From Antrodiella citrinella (lineage: Eukaryota > Basidiomycota > Agaricomycetes > Polyporales > Steccherinaceae), in assembly GCA_004802725.1 (NCBI GenBank), contig SGPM01000473.1, positions 1 to 16,710 on the forward strand: DNA of 16,710 nucleotides. The letters are read 5' to 3'. The notes beneath the pieces were generated by a model, which was not told the DNA's origin, ran no database searches, and was given only the letters and a program-made list of their open reading frames with translations. Position 1 is the stretch's first letter; each line of letters begins with the position of its first letter. Of the stretch, positions 1-10,574 are shown piece after piece. The position numbers were made by a program, and so were the translations under genes.

Positions 1-183
1 TCCCTCTTCTTTTGTCTAGACATCTCCAAAAGAAGGCGTCACTGTTCAATGTCCGGCCCTCGCCTGGTGCGCGTTGTTCAATGCAGAACATTCTGGTGAT
101 CCGACCTTTTGCCAAGCGCTGCTCGGTATCCACCTCGAGCATTGATCATGGGTCTACAATGCATATGCCAACCAACTCTCTTT

Positions 184-662
184 CAAGCGCTATCCTAGCA
201 GCTCCCCGTCTACCAATTGCGTCGCAATGTCCATACCTGCAGTAGTCGTTGGTAAGTACCGTCCGTTTTACCAATTATTTATATACTTGGACGACACCTC
301 CATCCGTCGCGGACGTCATTGCGCTCTCGTTGGAAACGACTCGTCCAGTTTCCAATTCCATCCCGACCTACTCGGATGTAGAAGTCTTATATACAAGGTT
401 AGTCCGAGGTACAGATCCTCTCCTCCAATGGAACTTACGACATCGCGCTTATATACATCATTCGAATTTCCTAGGCGGCGTAGTAGCAGATTTGATGCAC
501 GTCCTGTAAGTTCCAACAGTACAATCCCTCTCTTCTCCTTCCTCTTTCTCTCCATCCTTAACTTTGACCAGCGGGACGGGACGGCGAAGGGTCACCTATC
601 TACTCATTGACCCTCGCCGTGATAACTCATGCCGAATACCGGCATCCGTTTTTCGCCCTTAA
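184..662 (+). CDS. Possible fragment of an unrecognised spliced gene at the left edge
   Basis: I do not recognise this product. Three open blocks can be joined: one ending at 251, one from 349 to 505, and one from 572 to a TAA near 660-662. The donors at 252 (GTAAGT) and 506 (GTAAGT) are full consensus. The second intron (506-571, 66 nt) has a pyrimidine-rich middle and ends in CCAG. Both joins keep the frame. The middle block reads as ordinary soluble protein (for example PTYSDVEVLYTRLVRG and NLRHRAYIHHSNFLGG). The upstream exon cannot be anchored, because a TGA lies in its frame at 143-145 and no clear start is visible. The true 5' end may be outside the window, or this may be a decayed gene. 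Splice consensus and frame continuity are seen in the sequence; that the block is a gene is inference. Confidence 0.2.
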
Positions 663-2956
663 TCGCCCGCTCATGCAGGTTCAGCATTTCGAAAAGGCCG
701 GAACCCGCCGTAGTGCCATCGTCAGTGTGCATCATATTTCAAGGAAGTGGCGGCGGTTCATCTCCTGTCTTGACATACCTAACGCACCTTCCCCCGACGG
801 CTCCATGTGCTGCAGTCTGCGCATTGGGCTGCATTTATCAATGGGATCTGTGCCGACAGCGCTGTGCTCTGCCGCTGCGCGGCGACTGTCTATGGCAGAT
901 TGTCTTTTGGAGCGTCAAAGCACGCAGGATCTCGGAAGTTCGAAATGGGACGGACGAATGGATGGCATGGCCTTGCTTTCCCTGCTATTTTGCGTGTGTT
1001 GCGTCATGGCCTGTCAATAGAATGTGATGCATGAATTCGAACAAAGCAAGATCCAATAGCAGACCTGCTGGCGATAAGCCAACACACGTTTATCTGTCCA
1101 GACTTGGGTCGTGACTTGTCTGCGTGTCGAGTCGTCCTGCAGTGATACAAGCTAGAGATATCAGCTGCAGAAGACCTCTAGTAACAGGCGCAAACAAACG
1201 AATCAAATCTTTCATCCATTCATGTTTGTTCAACCGTCAATCAGCTGACTGAGGTAACAAGCGTTTTAGGTCTTGCATGCATGTTCGCCGTAGCTGCAAT
1301 CACGCAGGTTCGTTCGTTACCCGACTGCTTAAAGTGCCGGCACGCACCGCACCGTACACCACACTCGCGGGAGACAACGTGTCGTGTGCCTGGTCTCCTT
1401 CATTAGTATGATCTCAGGATCTCAGAAGGCTTGGCATCTGTGCGTCTGCTGTTCTCTCTGGCTTTTTGTAACAGTCTGCTCACCCTGCCCGAGTTGTAGT
1501 TCCTCTGCGTAGACAAGCCGGGCCAGTCTTAGACCAATACATGGCGTTTCCAACCGTAATGCACAAACTGAATCAGCATTCCGAAATCATGAGGGTGATG
1601 CTTTGAAGGGGGACGTACGTACGGCACTGGGGCACAAGCTCCGAGACCGCCGCCATACAATTCAGTGGAGGCAACTGCCGCGAAGGTGACTAGATGACAA
1701 AGCACCGTAAGATAAACGACAAAAAGAATCGTGTCTTGGCCGGGGATGCCGAGAAACCTTCCTAGCAGAGATGTTCTGATCATCGAGGTTGGTAGTCCCT
1801 GCCCCGAGGGAGGGATCAAGACATGTCTTCTTTACTGACCTGGGCTGAGGAGAGAGCTCAGAGGTGGGTCGATGTGTGTGTATACGTGTGTTGCGGGCTG
1901 ATGGTGATCATTATTTCAAAATCGAGATCAAAGAGCATCGCGGAACCAAACGAGGGTGCACTTGCCTTCTTGAGCCTCGAGCCTCGGCTATGTATAACTT
2001 GCTGAGGATGATTGCAATTATCGCAATGAGCGTGTTGGATCATCTTGACGCGAGAACCTGGAGAGCAGTGTCGGTCAGAGCGAACAGAGTATAACCACAT
2101 CATGACGTACCAGATCACGGTGGGAGGCGGGGGCGGGAGAATTAATTGATTGTACGGTGAAGGTAGGCCACTGTCAGCGCCATCTAGCGGTAGTACGACG
2201 ATGATCTGCTATAGCGTGAAACCAATGTGGAGCTCCTGATTGGTGCAGAACAAATTGGAAACATACCGTATGACGTCCTTGTGTGCTGACCGACCCATCG
2301 TAATTATGACTTGGAGCTCGAGCTTGCTTGCATGGCGCAATCCGCACCCGGAGCGCCACCCTTGTCTGTCGCGTACTGTTGAAGAGACGGAGAAGACAAA
2401 GTGGAAGGCACGAAGGCGATAGGCAATGTCGTAGACCTCGCAGTATCCGAGCACTTCCTGCTGCGCCGACGCACATGGCTCGCATCCTTCATCCTGAGAG
2501 ACCTTTTGAAAATCCCTTTGCACGGCTAGCTCCAACTGTCATGTCGTAACTTAGCACTGGCAGCACCACAAATCCGAAACTGCGGATAGACACAGACAGG
2601 CAGACAGGTAGCACAAAGCAGATGCGGGGTCGGTGCCCTTACCAATCGACGGGGCCGGATCCATATGAATCCTATGTAAGTTGATAGACGCGACTAAGCA
2701 ATCTGTTATTTCGAGACGACACCACGGCCTCGGGTTCGACCTACAGAACGGTTCCTGTGTCTACTTACTGACATGCTTTCCCTCGGGTCATCCGCTTTCT
2801 CGACGTCCCGAAGGACTGTCACCACGACCTTGCAGTGGACGAGGATAGGCAAGGAAGAGACCAGCTGGATAGCCTATCGCGAATCGTGCTTGGCTCTGAA
2901 GAAGGCGGGGGGAGGTTTAGGAAATGAAAAAGAGAAGAGATAGATGGCGGAAGACG
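663..2956. other. Stretch without a supportable gene
   Basis: I see no recognisable gene here. Short open frames exist on both strands: 607-1020 and 629-1027 (+), 1529-1819 (-) with one hydrophobic stretch, and three overlapping minus frames at 2174-2535. None carries a known motif. Minus-strand splice-like signals at 2896 and 2768 may belong to the candidate gene at 2957-3746. A self-complementary CGTACGTACG lies near 1615. No tRNA, rRNA or mobile-element protein was found. Confidence 0.4.
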
Positions 2957-3746
2957 TCAGCGCACCCATACGTCGAACAACTCCTTGCGTGAGTAAATTT
3001 CATGAAGGTCGCCTCTCGACCGATTCCAAGGATCTGGAACTCGGACAACAAAAGAGGAACTTGGTGTCTCGGGCGACCGCCCTGAAGAGTGGAAGGGAAT
3101 ATTTCGCTCGAAACGGTACTGAAGGCTGATCCTTGACGACAAAGCAATCTATAGTGAAGTAGGTTATTCGATTTGTACTCACCGGTTACCATCGGTCGCC
3201 TTAGCGGATGTTTGCTGTGTCCCGTACCGAGGGAAACAAGAAGAAATCTGTAGAAACCGCGCTCGACCAATGCCAGAGGGCGGCATCTTCTTTCGTGTAC
3301 TGCATTGTTTCACCCAGATACCACTCGTATCGCCCATGAAACGGTATCCGGACAGCTGTGAGGAAAAGACGGACCAACATCTCGTGCGCGCCCCGCCCGA
3401 CATGCGCCGATGGGCTGATCGCGTTCGGATTGCCTTTAGGGATCGCATACCGTTGCAGCGACCATCGAACATCGAAGCTGTTGATAGTGCGCAGCAGGGG
3501 GGACACAAACCGCGGCCGGACGTACACCGAGTTCTCCAGATTGGATGCACCACGCGGATCGCGTTCATTGGAAGTGCTAGAAAAACCCCGATACCGTATA
3601 GAGACAGAACCCTCGTCCTCTTTTCTTCCCTTCGCCTTCGGGCTTCCGGCCAATTCCGTCTGTTGATGGGTTGGGCTGTGAGGAACAAACATGTCACGCA
3701 TTATGATACCATGTCGTGACATAAGCTCGTGAAATAAACCTCGCAT
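2957..3746 (-). CDS. Possible unrecognised two-exon (or longer) gene
   Basis: I do not recognise this product. Exon 1 would run from an ATG at 3746 to 3228 (173 codons), the longest open frame in the first 5 kb and balanced in composition. The donor GTACGG at 3227 and acceptor TATAG at 3149 define a 79-nt intron that joins in frame to 3148-2957, giving about 236 residues. Exon 2 reads as plausible protein (SFVVRVPDPWNRSRGDLHEI). The gene may not stop at 2957: a further intron 2971-2896, with CTAAA branch-like sequence, a pyrimidine tract and CTTCAG, would replace the last five codons and lead into another open block. Other frames over 3180-3720 are also open (a 172-codon minus frame and a 149-codon plus frame), so the frame choice rests on composition and on the in-frame join. 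No signal peptide, membrane span or known motif is visible. Confidence 0.3.
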
Positions 3747-4802
3747 GTGATCGTCCTAGGTCAAACGTGAGCTTCAGATCCCGTTCAAATTTCAATGCGT
3801 GAACAGCGAGCGAGCTTCAATACGATCGAGTGAATGGAAACCAGGCAATGGCAGGAAACAAGCAAGGAATGGATGAGGTCAACTGTGATGGTCGTGTCAT
3901 GAGTTTCAAGAATACTGGCTGCAGATAGACGAATGCTGTCTGCATGGAGTGCCGGACGATTGGGTGAGGCGTCTGCGGTATTCAATTACGGTGTCTATTG
4001 GCCAATCACTGTTCGGGTAAGACATTTGAGACCTTACAGATTTGGAAGCAGGACACTGACGAGATGGCGGCGGTGGCGGCGATGTGTGCAGCGACACGAA
4101 TGTGAGGCAGGCGCATCAGTCGAGGCCGAAGTGGTTGTCAAAGAGGATATCTGTTACAATGTAAAGAATGAGCGATGTTACTAGCACTGTCATTGATGAG
4201 CCGAGTGGGATATGTTTGGTCGTTGTGCGGTTACTTCGTGTGCGAGCGAGTGCGTGGGAGGCGAGGTACGCCGGGTGTAGTGTGAGCAGGAGAGAGACAG
4301 AGATCTGAGTGGAGCGAATTCCAGATGCATGAGCAGATAAGACGCAGGACAAGCCAAGTCCGCCGACAGGATAGGATAACGTCGAGGGTCGAGATTGGCC
4401 GTCAAGACCGGAAGGTCAAAAGGTGGCTTGTGGCCAATCGGGGGAGACGAGACGAAAGTCGGAACGGAAGTGGTTTGGGAGAAAAGGATGGAGAGGTGGG
4501 ACGCCGAGAGGAATGGAGAGGCTGGAGAGAGAAGTTGGGAAGTGAGGATGCGAGGCACGGGACCCGGGGGTTGTTCCCTCAGTGCGTATGTTGTTCTTCT
4601 TCGTTCGCTGGCTATTGGGAATCTGCAGAAGATATTCTGACGAGTGCTGAGTAGACTTTAGATCGGGAAGGAGGGGCACCCGAAGGCTTGGGTTGGAATT
4701 GTCGCGAGGTGATTGATGGAGTCTTGCGATTGATGTGACAGGTGAGCAGGGTGAATTGGTCGGGCATTGAAAGAACTTGCGCATAAACGCGTTCCTACTA
4801 TG
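3747..4802. other. Intergenic stretch, nothing supportable
   Basis: The open frames here (for example 4325-4654 plus, 4190-4558 and 4416-4784 minus) overlap one another. Their composition is biased to Arg/Gly on one strand and to Ser/Pro on the other, as expected from a purine-rich strand rather than from coding. No conserved motif or RNA gene was seen. It may hold the upstream region of the minus-strand candidate that starts at 3746. Confidence 0.4.
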
Positions 4803-4836
4803 ATTGGTAGGCCAGACCGGAAGACACGTATATAAG
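4803..4836 (+). promoter_or_regulatory. TATA box with upstream inverted CCAAT
   Basis: TATATAAG lies at 4829-4836 and ATTGG (CCAAT on the other strand) at 4803-4807. The 22-nt gap and the order fit a polymerase II core promoter firing to the right. A start about 30 nt downstream (near 4860) would give the CSL gene at 5523 a leader of roughly 650 nt, probably with an intron, since a pyrimidine-rich tract ends in CTCACAG at 5478. The motif is seen; its link to the CSL gene is inference. Confidence 0.35.
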
Positions 4837-5212
4837 CACGACGGGCTGTTCTTTCAAACGCGACTTACCGTTGCAGATACTGTACGGTTATCATCTTGCG
4901 ACTGCACGTTGTCGCCGCGCATCAAACACAGCAGTCCTGCGGTAGAGCCTGCTGTGCCCCTGCATACTATATCGACTACGTAGGTGGGTGGCCCTTCGAG
5001 ATGCCGACGCACTGACTGACCGAACGGATTGATAGACTCGGCTTGACTTGGCCGACGATTCACCGACTTTTCTGACAGATAGAGAGACGCACAGTTGTAA
5101 ACCGAGGTGAGCGGCGTTGTTGGCTGGGTGTTGCAGTGGATGATGGCTATTTTACAATGATGCATGCTGAGCTGTTTCTTTGCTACAGAACTGCGAGCTC
5201 AGTCAGTACATT

Positions 5213-5284
5213 GCAAGTCCCGCGAGTCCCGCAAGTCCCGCGACCGCAAGTCCCTCGAGTCCCGCAAGTCCCGCGCCCGAGTCC
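5213..5284 (+). repeat. Tandem 9-bp repeat (GCRAGTCCC)
   Basis: Six full copies of a 9-bp unit, GCAAGTCCC with variants GCGAGTCCC and TCGAGTCCC, lie at 5213-5239 and 5246-5272. Shortened 6-bp units stand at 5240-5245 and 5273-5278, and a final partial unit follows. Because the unit is nine bases long, every forward frame stays open across it (Ser-Pro-Ala repeats in one frame). That explains the local open frame at 5180-5662 without needing a gene. Confidence 0.85.
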
Positions 5285-5522
5285 ATGGCCCAAGCCGCCT
5301 GGTTGCCCCTCTCGGCAGCTGCCGAACGCCGATCAGAATTTGGTATGTTAACGATCGCGATTGAGTTGTCTGGCTGGGCTGCTTCCCCTCTCGCTCTCTC
5401 CGCTCATCCTCCTTCCTCATCGTCCTCCTCGTTCTCAAACTACCCTTGCTCGTCGTTGCTCACGTCCTCCACTCACAGACCTGCTCAAGGCATCCCCCGT
5501 CCACCACGGCCGCGACCGCAGG

Positions 5523-8500
5523 ATGTCCCTCGATTTTGGCTCGTCCTCGTCGCAGGGCATGTACAACCAACACGACATGGACTCCGCCTACTCTTCTATG
5601 CACCCGAGCGACCTTCCGCCCAGTCACAATCCCTCCTCTTCCCATCTTATGAACGGCCATAATATCGATCGTTCCGATGCTCTCGACATGGAGCACGGCT
5701 CGTACGACATCTTCTCCAACTCAGGCTCGGGCTCCCTCGCGAGCCAGCGCTACCGCGCAAACGCGTCCTCCTCCTCCTCCCTTGGGCCCAATTACGCGTT
5801 GGGCGTCGACACCATGTACTCCCAGAACTCCTTCAACGACCAGCTACCTCCCTTCCACCCGCCCAATTCGCACGGCTACGACCTCATGGGTAGTCTGCCC
5901 TCGTCTTACAGCAGTGGTAAACCCTCCCCACTCACCCCTAACGACTCTGTCACCTCTTTACCTCACCCCGCCGGATACTCGTTCTCCTCCAACGGTCATC
6001 AGAAAGACTTTCCACATCATTCGTTCCCTGACAGTATTCTCGACCGCCGGCTCTCGACGGTCAGCAGCACGTACTCGTCCGACTTCGGAGACGAATACGG
6101 CTCGCCCATGAGCGTCAACCCCAGCATGGGTATGAGCGCCTTTGCTCCTCCATCTGCAGTCCAGCAATTCCAGGACAGGCTCGGGCGAATGCAGAACGAC
6201 AATCGCTACCCCGGAGGCGGCGTGCCTCCATTGTCTGTTCCGCAGCACTTGCATCAAAACCACAATGGCGACCTTATGCGCGGTGTGGCTCCTCAGGCAA
6301 CGCACTCATTCAGACCCGAAAATGGTGGAGGAGGCAGCGTGCCATCATTCGACGATATGCCCAATTTCCTCGCCCCTAACCCTCAAGTAGACTTCCCCCT
6401 CCGCATGTCGACCACCGTCGGCGAGGATATGGCGCGTTTGCGCCTTGCAGGAGCTGGTGATCTGCAAACGTTCATTCGGTATGTCTCAACTGGTTGCCTA
6501 CCCGCGGAACCCCTCAGAATTGGGTTGGTCGTCATACATCATATCGACACTAACTGCGCATTTCTTTTTGATCGGGCACATATGCAGTCCATATTTAGAC
6601 CAATACGTCCGCGCCCAAAATCGCTTGGCATTTGGTGAACGTACAGTCATCGTCATGTCGTCCAAGGTAGCCCAAAAATCGTACGGAACGGAGAAGCGGT
6701 ACGTTCCGCATGCTGTATCTTCATATCGTCGCCTGCTTACTGAGCCAACCTTGCATCTCATTCCGTTTCCTGGGGACCTGATCGACCTTTACTTCGGCTA
6801 AATATAGATTCCTTTGCCCGCCACCTACCGCTATTATGATCGGTAACTCTTGGTGGTCGGATGTTATTCGTAGGGGCGAAGACCCAAAGCTTTGCCCTCC
6901 TCGCGTCGTCGTCTCTATTTCTGGTGAACCTGCTCCTCAGGAGGGCTCCATCGAGTGGACGGGCGCCGCTGGCAAAGCGTTCGACGTCAACGACCCTCCT
7001 ACCGGGACGACGTATATCGGTCGATGTGTTGGAAAACAGCTGTTCATTTCTGATGTGGATGAAAAGAAGAAGAAGGTGGAGGCACTCGTGAAGATCATGG
7101 CGCCGGCTTCAGATGACGAACCTGAGCGGGTCATTGGGACGTTCCCAAGTCGTCCTATCAAAGTGATTTCCAAGCCGAGCAAGAAGAGGCAGAGTGCCAA
7201 AAATCTAGAGCGTACGTGATCATTCGCGCATTCACTTGACTCGCCGCTCATCTATCTTCTGTTCGATAGTTTGCATCAACCATGGCTCCACTATCTCTTT
7301 GTTCCACCGCCTTCGTTCGCAAACGGTATCCACCAAGTACCTGTGCGTTTCGGGGTCAGGATCCTCGTTCAAAGGATCAGATGGCCAACCGTTGTTGGGT
7401 CTTGATCAGAGGTCACGCGCACCAACGCCTTCCTTCATTGCCCGTACAGCCAGTTGGGGTATGCTTCTTGCTCTCTCCATACTATTGTCTTCTTTTGCTG
7501 ATCATGTGTCTTCGTCTATAGATCCGTTTATTATGTACATCGTAGACGTCAACAAGCCTGCGGGGGGCATGGATACGCCACCGCCACCACCACCGCAGCC
7601 TGACTACCCTTCACCCCCACCGAATGCCATTCCTTTCACCAACAACGGGTCCCAGATCCCGATCTACTACAATCAAACGGTCGTGCTCCAATGCCTGACG
7701 TCGGGCGTTGTTTCACCTGTCCTCATCATCCGCAAGGTTGATCACCAGACAACCGTTGTCGGCGGTGGCCTCCAAGAGGGCGCCAAGGGGATTGCAGACC
7801 ATTATTGTGTACCAGGCGAGGTGTGTGGTGATCCGGTCTCCCAGCTGCACAAGATTGCCTTCGAAGTCTACGACGCCAGCAAGGGTGCGCCCGAGCCTGG
7901 CACCCCCGGTGTTAGTGGTGCTTTCTTGAGCTGCATGGGCGAGAAGGTGAACACGTACAGGCCTGTGGAAGGTCGTCAGTGGAACAACCCGCCAGCATCT
8001 ACTGCTGCGTCATCGGGTTCTCGCGAGTCAGACTCTCCCACTGCGGCCCCGGGCTCACCTACGGTCTCAACACCGACATCCTCTGGCGGCGCTGACTACT
8101 TCAACGGTACCAATGGCGCAACCACCGGTGCGAACGGCAGCGCGCCCAACTCGCCCGACCCTTCGGGTTTCCCCTCGAACGATGGTGGCAAAGTCAAGAA
8201 GGGCAAGCGTGGCTCGTCTTCTGGTGGTGCCTTGACCAAGCCCGCGTCGCAGAAAGGCAGACGGCGTCCGACTTCTTCCGGCTCTGGTGGCTCTGGTGGC
8301 CGACGAGGCTCCAGCAGCGACGCATCCGCAAGCTCTGGTGCGCTGTGGCAGGTGGACATCGGTGAGACAAGCGTGTGGACGATCGTAGGTACCGACCAGA
8401 TCCGGTATAACTTCTACGTCCCTCCGGTGCTCTTCGACAACCAGACTGCCGCGCAGACCGGGTCGTTCCCCGTCCCGTCGAAGCCCGTCACACCCTTCCC

Positions 8501-8810
8501 CGGCGTCGTGAAGTACCTCCCGCCCGATCGCGCGGCGGAGGCACCGAAGTCGGCGTGTCCTGTGTCGAGGGCGGTGATGTCGAAGCCGAACCCACATGCG
8601 GCGAAGCTGTTGACGGTGTATGGCGAAAACTTCAACAAGAACGAGCCGGTGACTGTGTTCTTCGGGTCGGAGCCGTCGCCGTATGTGGAGGTTAGGTGTA
8701 CCGAGGTATTGGGCTGTCTGCCGCCAGAGTCGCAGAGCACGAAGAGGAGACCGATGATCTTGGTTAGGCCGGATGGGATTGTCTTCCCGTCGAACACCTA
8801 TTACCCTTGA
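5523..8810 (+). CDS. CSL family transcription factor (CBF1/Su(H)/LAG-1 type), fungal
   Basis: This encodes a nuclear sequence-specific DNA-binding factor of the CSL family, which in fungi acts without Notch (S. pombe relatives Cbf11 and Cbf12). Five exons: 5523-6478, 6588-6698, 6808-7211, 7270-7458, 7522-8810. They join to 982 residues. Residues 1-300 are Ser/Pro/His/Asn-rich and probably disordered. The LAG1 DNA-binding N-terminal domain begins near 305 and carries the hallmark KVAQKSYGTEKR at 345-356, then FLCPPP. The beta-trefoil domain begins near 490, with RLRSQTVSTKYL at 504-515 and SWDPFIMYIVD near 552-562. A C-terminal IPT/TIG-like domain covers about 900-982. Two low-complexity inserts interrupt the trefoil: a Pro-rich one at about 570-597 and a Ser/Gly/Ala-rich, basic one at about 710-825. 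I chose the ATG at 5523 because upstream in-frame codons are pyrimidine-tract translation and a CTCACAG acceptor-like site lies at 5478. F1 or F2 subclass is not decided here. Confidence 0.95.
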
Positions 8811-9461
8811 TTGTCGTTGGGCTCTCTCTTCTGCCTGCGTCTTCGCTGCTTGTTCTCGCTTATCTATCATGTCGTTGATCCTCTCTTCGTTGGGTGTATT
8901 CCCCGTCTTGTGTATCTCATACTCCACTCATACGTCCTCTCTTGGATTCGCATATATACTCTACACATCTCGCACTTTCCGCTCTTCACCCCCCTCCTCC
9001 GTCATCTGACTGTCATCTACTCATCTTGCGTGTGTTTGGTAGTATCCTCTTCCTCCCCTCTGATCGTGTGTCTCTTCGTGTCCTGGTTTACATATAGACT
9101 TTCTCCGATATTCTTTCCTCAGGAGTCAGGTGTAAAAATGTGTATAATAGATCCTCGTATCATCATCGTCATTGTCATTGTCCTCGTCATCGTTGAGATT
9201 GAGCTTTATGTTTTGTCCGACGGTGTGCATGCTCTTAGGACCCGGAAGTCAGGCTTTACTAAAGATTTGATCCCGCTTTCGAGCTGAGATGAGCGAACGC
9301 GGACGTGACCAGAGGACCATCGCACTCTTCATCCATGAGCCTTACTCGAAGGATCTACCCACTACAATTCCTTCTTCCACTTGTTTCTCCTTCTTGCCAT
9401 CGGATTGGTAGCCTGTAATCCAGTAATTCGAGGACACCGAACTGCACGATATACCACGACA
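8811..9461. other. Spacer between the CSL gene and the membrane-protein gene
   Basis: This 651-nt stretch should hold the CSL 3' untranslated region and the promoter of the gene starting at 9462. It is pyrimidine-rich to about 9120, then has an irregular TCATCG/TCATTG run near 9158-9192. Open frames across it (for example 8811-9287) are low-complexity and hydrophobic by composition only. No RNA gene was seen. Confidence 0.5.
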
Positions 9462-10324
9462 ATGCTGGAGTCAACTACAAGCTCAAGCATCCTGTCTTTC
9501 CCTCGATTCGTGTGGGACATCTACGTCACCTACCTCTGGAACTATGAGTCGAACTCGTGGGTCGCGAGTACGGCGAGCACGTTCAGGGTACTGAGCTTGC
9601 TCCTGTGTGCGCCCATGATCATTCTGACGTTGCTCGTGAGTCTCATGCTTGTTTTTTTCTCATTCTATTTCCTCGGTGCTACCACGATTACGTTTTTACG
9701 CAAATCATTCCTTCTGTCTGGTCCTTTCGTTTCCCCCCTGGCCGAGGTTGGATATTCATGTACCCATACTGACTGACCGCAACACAGGATGTCATTTCGT
9801 ACGTGATCGCACGCACCCTCGGTGTCATCGACGACACCAAAGCCTCCACCTCCGAAATCCAAAACGACAACCACGTCGCCTCTTCCACTACTTCCACCAC
9901 CTCTGCTGCCCCTTTCTCCGACAGCAACTCAGAGTCCATACCCCCCATCCGAGTGCAAGGCGAGAATGACGATGAAGACGCGGCGATGTCCTCCCCGCCG
10001 TCGACGTACTTCCACAGCACGATGGAGAGTGCGGGGAACCTCAAACTGAGCGGCGTCGACATGTTCTCCCCCGCCCCGAGCCAACCTCCCAGTCCGACGC
10101 TCTCCAGGCGGGATCTTGCTGTTCATGCGATGCACCAGGTGCACCCGATGTCTAAAATTATACCTGGGGCGGGGGAAGAGAAGGGAGGGAGCGGCGACGT
10201 GACGCCTGGGAGTGAGGTGTCGAGCTTTAGTGTGGGCTCGTCGTTTGCGTTTCCGGGAGATTCAGGGTCGGAGGATGGACTGCAGATTAGGAAGAAGAGA
10301 CCGACCGGAGACAGCGACGCGTGA
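9462..10324 (+). CDS. Small single-span membrane protein of unknown function
   Basis: I cannot assign a function. Exon 1 is 9462-9635 and exon 2 is 9788-10324, giving 236 residues with a phase-0 join. The 152-nt intron has a GTGAGT donor, a CTGAC branch-like site near its end and an ACACAG acceptor. The N-terminal part is aromatic-rich (FPRFVWDIYVTYLWNYES at residues 13-30). One hydrophobic segment follows at about 43-66 (FRVLSLLLCAPMIILTLL then DVISYVIA). The remaining 165 residues are Ser/Pro/acidic, predicted disordered, with possible phosphorylation sites (PPSPTLSRRD) and a basic RKKRP near the end. There is no obvious cleavable signal peptide. I chose the ATG at 9462 because the upstream in-frame extension to 9381 has no ATG. 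From memory, the N-terminal block looks like conserved uncharacterised basidiomycete proteins, but this was not checked. The gene converges on ESA1, with about 250 nt between the stops. Confidence 0.75.
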
Positions 10325-10574
10325 GCCTACCTCCTCTCATACTTGGTTCCCTTGTGATTAGAGGTCTGGATCGGAAAGGACTGTGCTGTGTCTTTGCTTT
10401 TGTTGTATACCATTACCAACGTCTCCCGCTCGCACCGTTTTCTGTACACCTATTTCCAAAAGCAAGATATCTTTACACGAATGAATCATTTCTCACAACC
10501 GAAAGAGAAGAGTGGCACGCTAATACGCTACAGTACATGATGTACACAAAATCCAAGAAGTCCGTCTCAAAAGT

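Noticed and set aside
1529..1819. 96-codon minus frame with a hydrophobic stretch
   Set aside because: The outer start is not ATG, and no conserved motif, signal-peptide layout or convincing splice context supports it.
2728..2745. GGTTCGA box B-like sequence suggesting a tRNA
   Set aside because: The flanking bases cannot form the T stem and no matching box A or acceptor stem is present.
5361..5522. Upstream in-frame extension of the CSL gene
   Set aside because: The added residues translate a CT-rich tract with an internal acceptor-like CTCACAG at 5478. The ATG at 5523 begins sequence typical of the protein.
5180..5662. 160-codon plus frame over the 9-bp repeat and CSL start
   Set aside because: The Ser-Pro-Ala stretch comes from the repeat and the rest is pyrimidine-rich leader or out-of-frame CSL coding sequence.
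8067..8927. 286-codon open frame antisense to the last CSL exon
   Set aside because: It lies opposite a confident coding exon whose GC-rich third positions remove stops from the antisense frame. Its composition is dominated by Arg and shows no motif.
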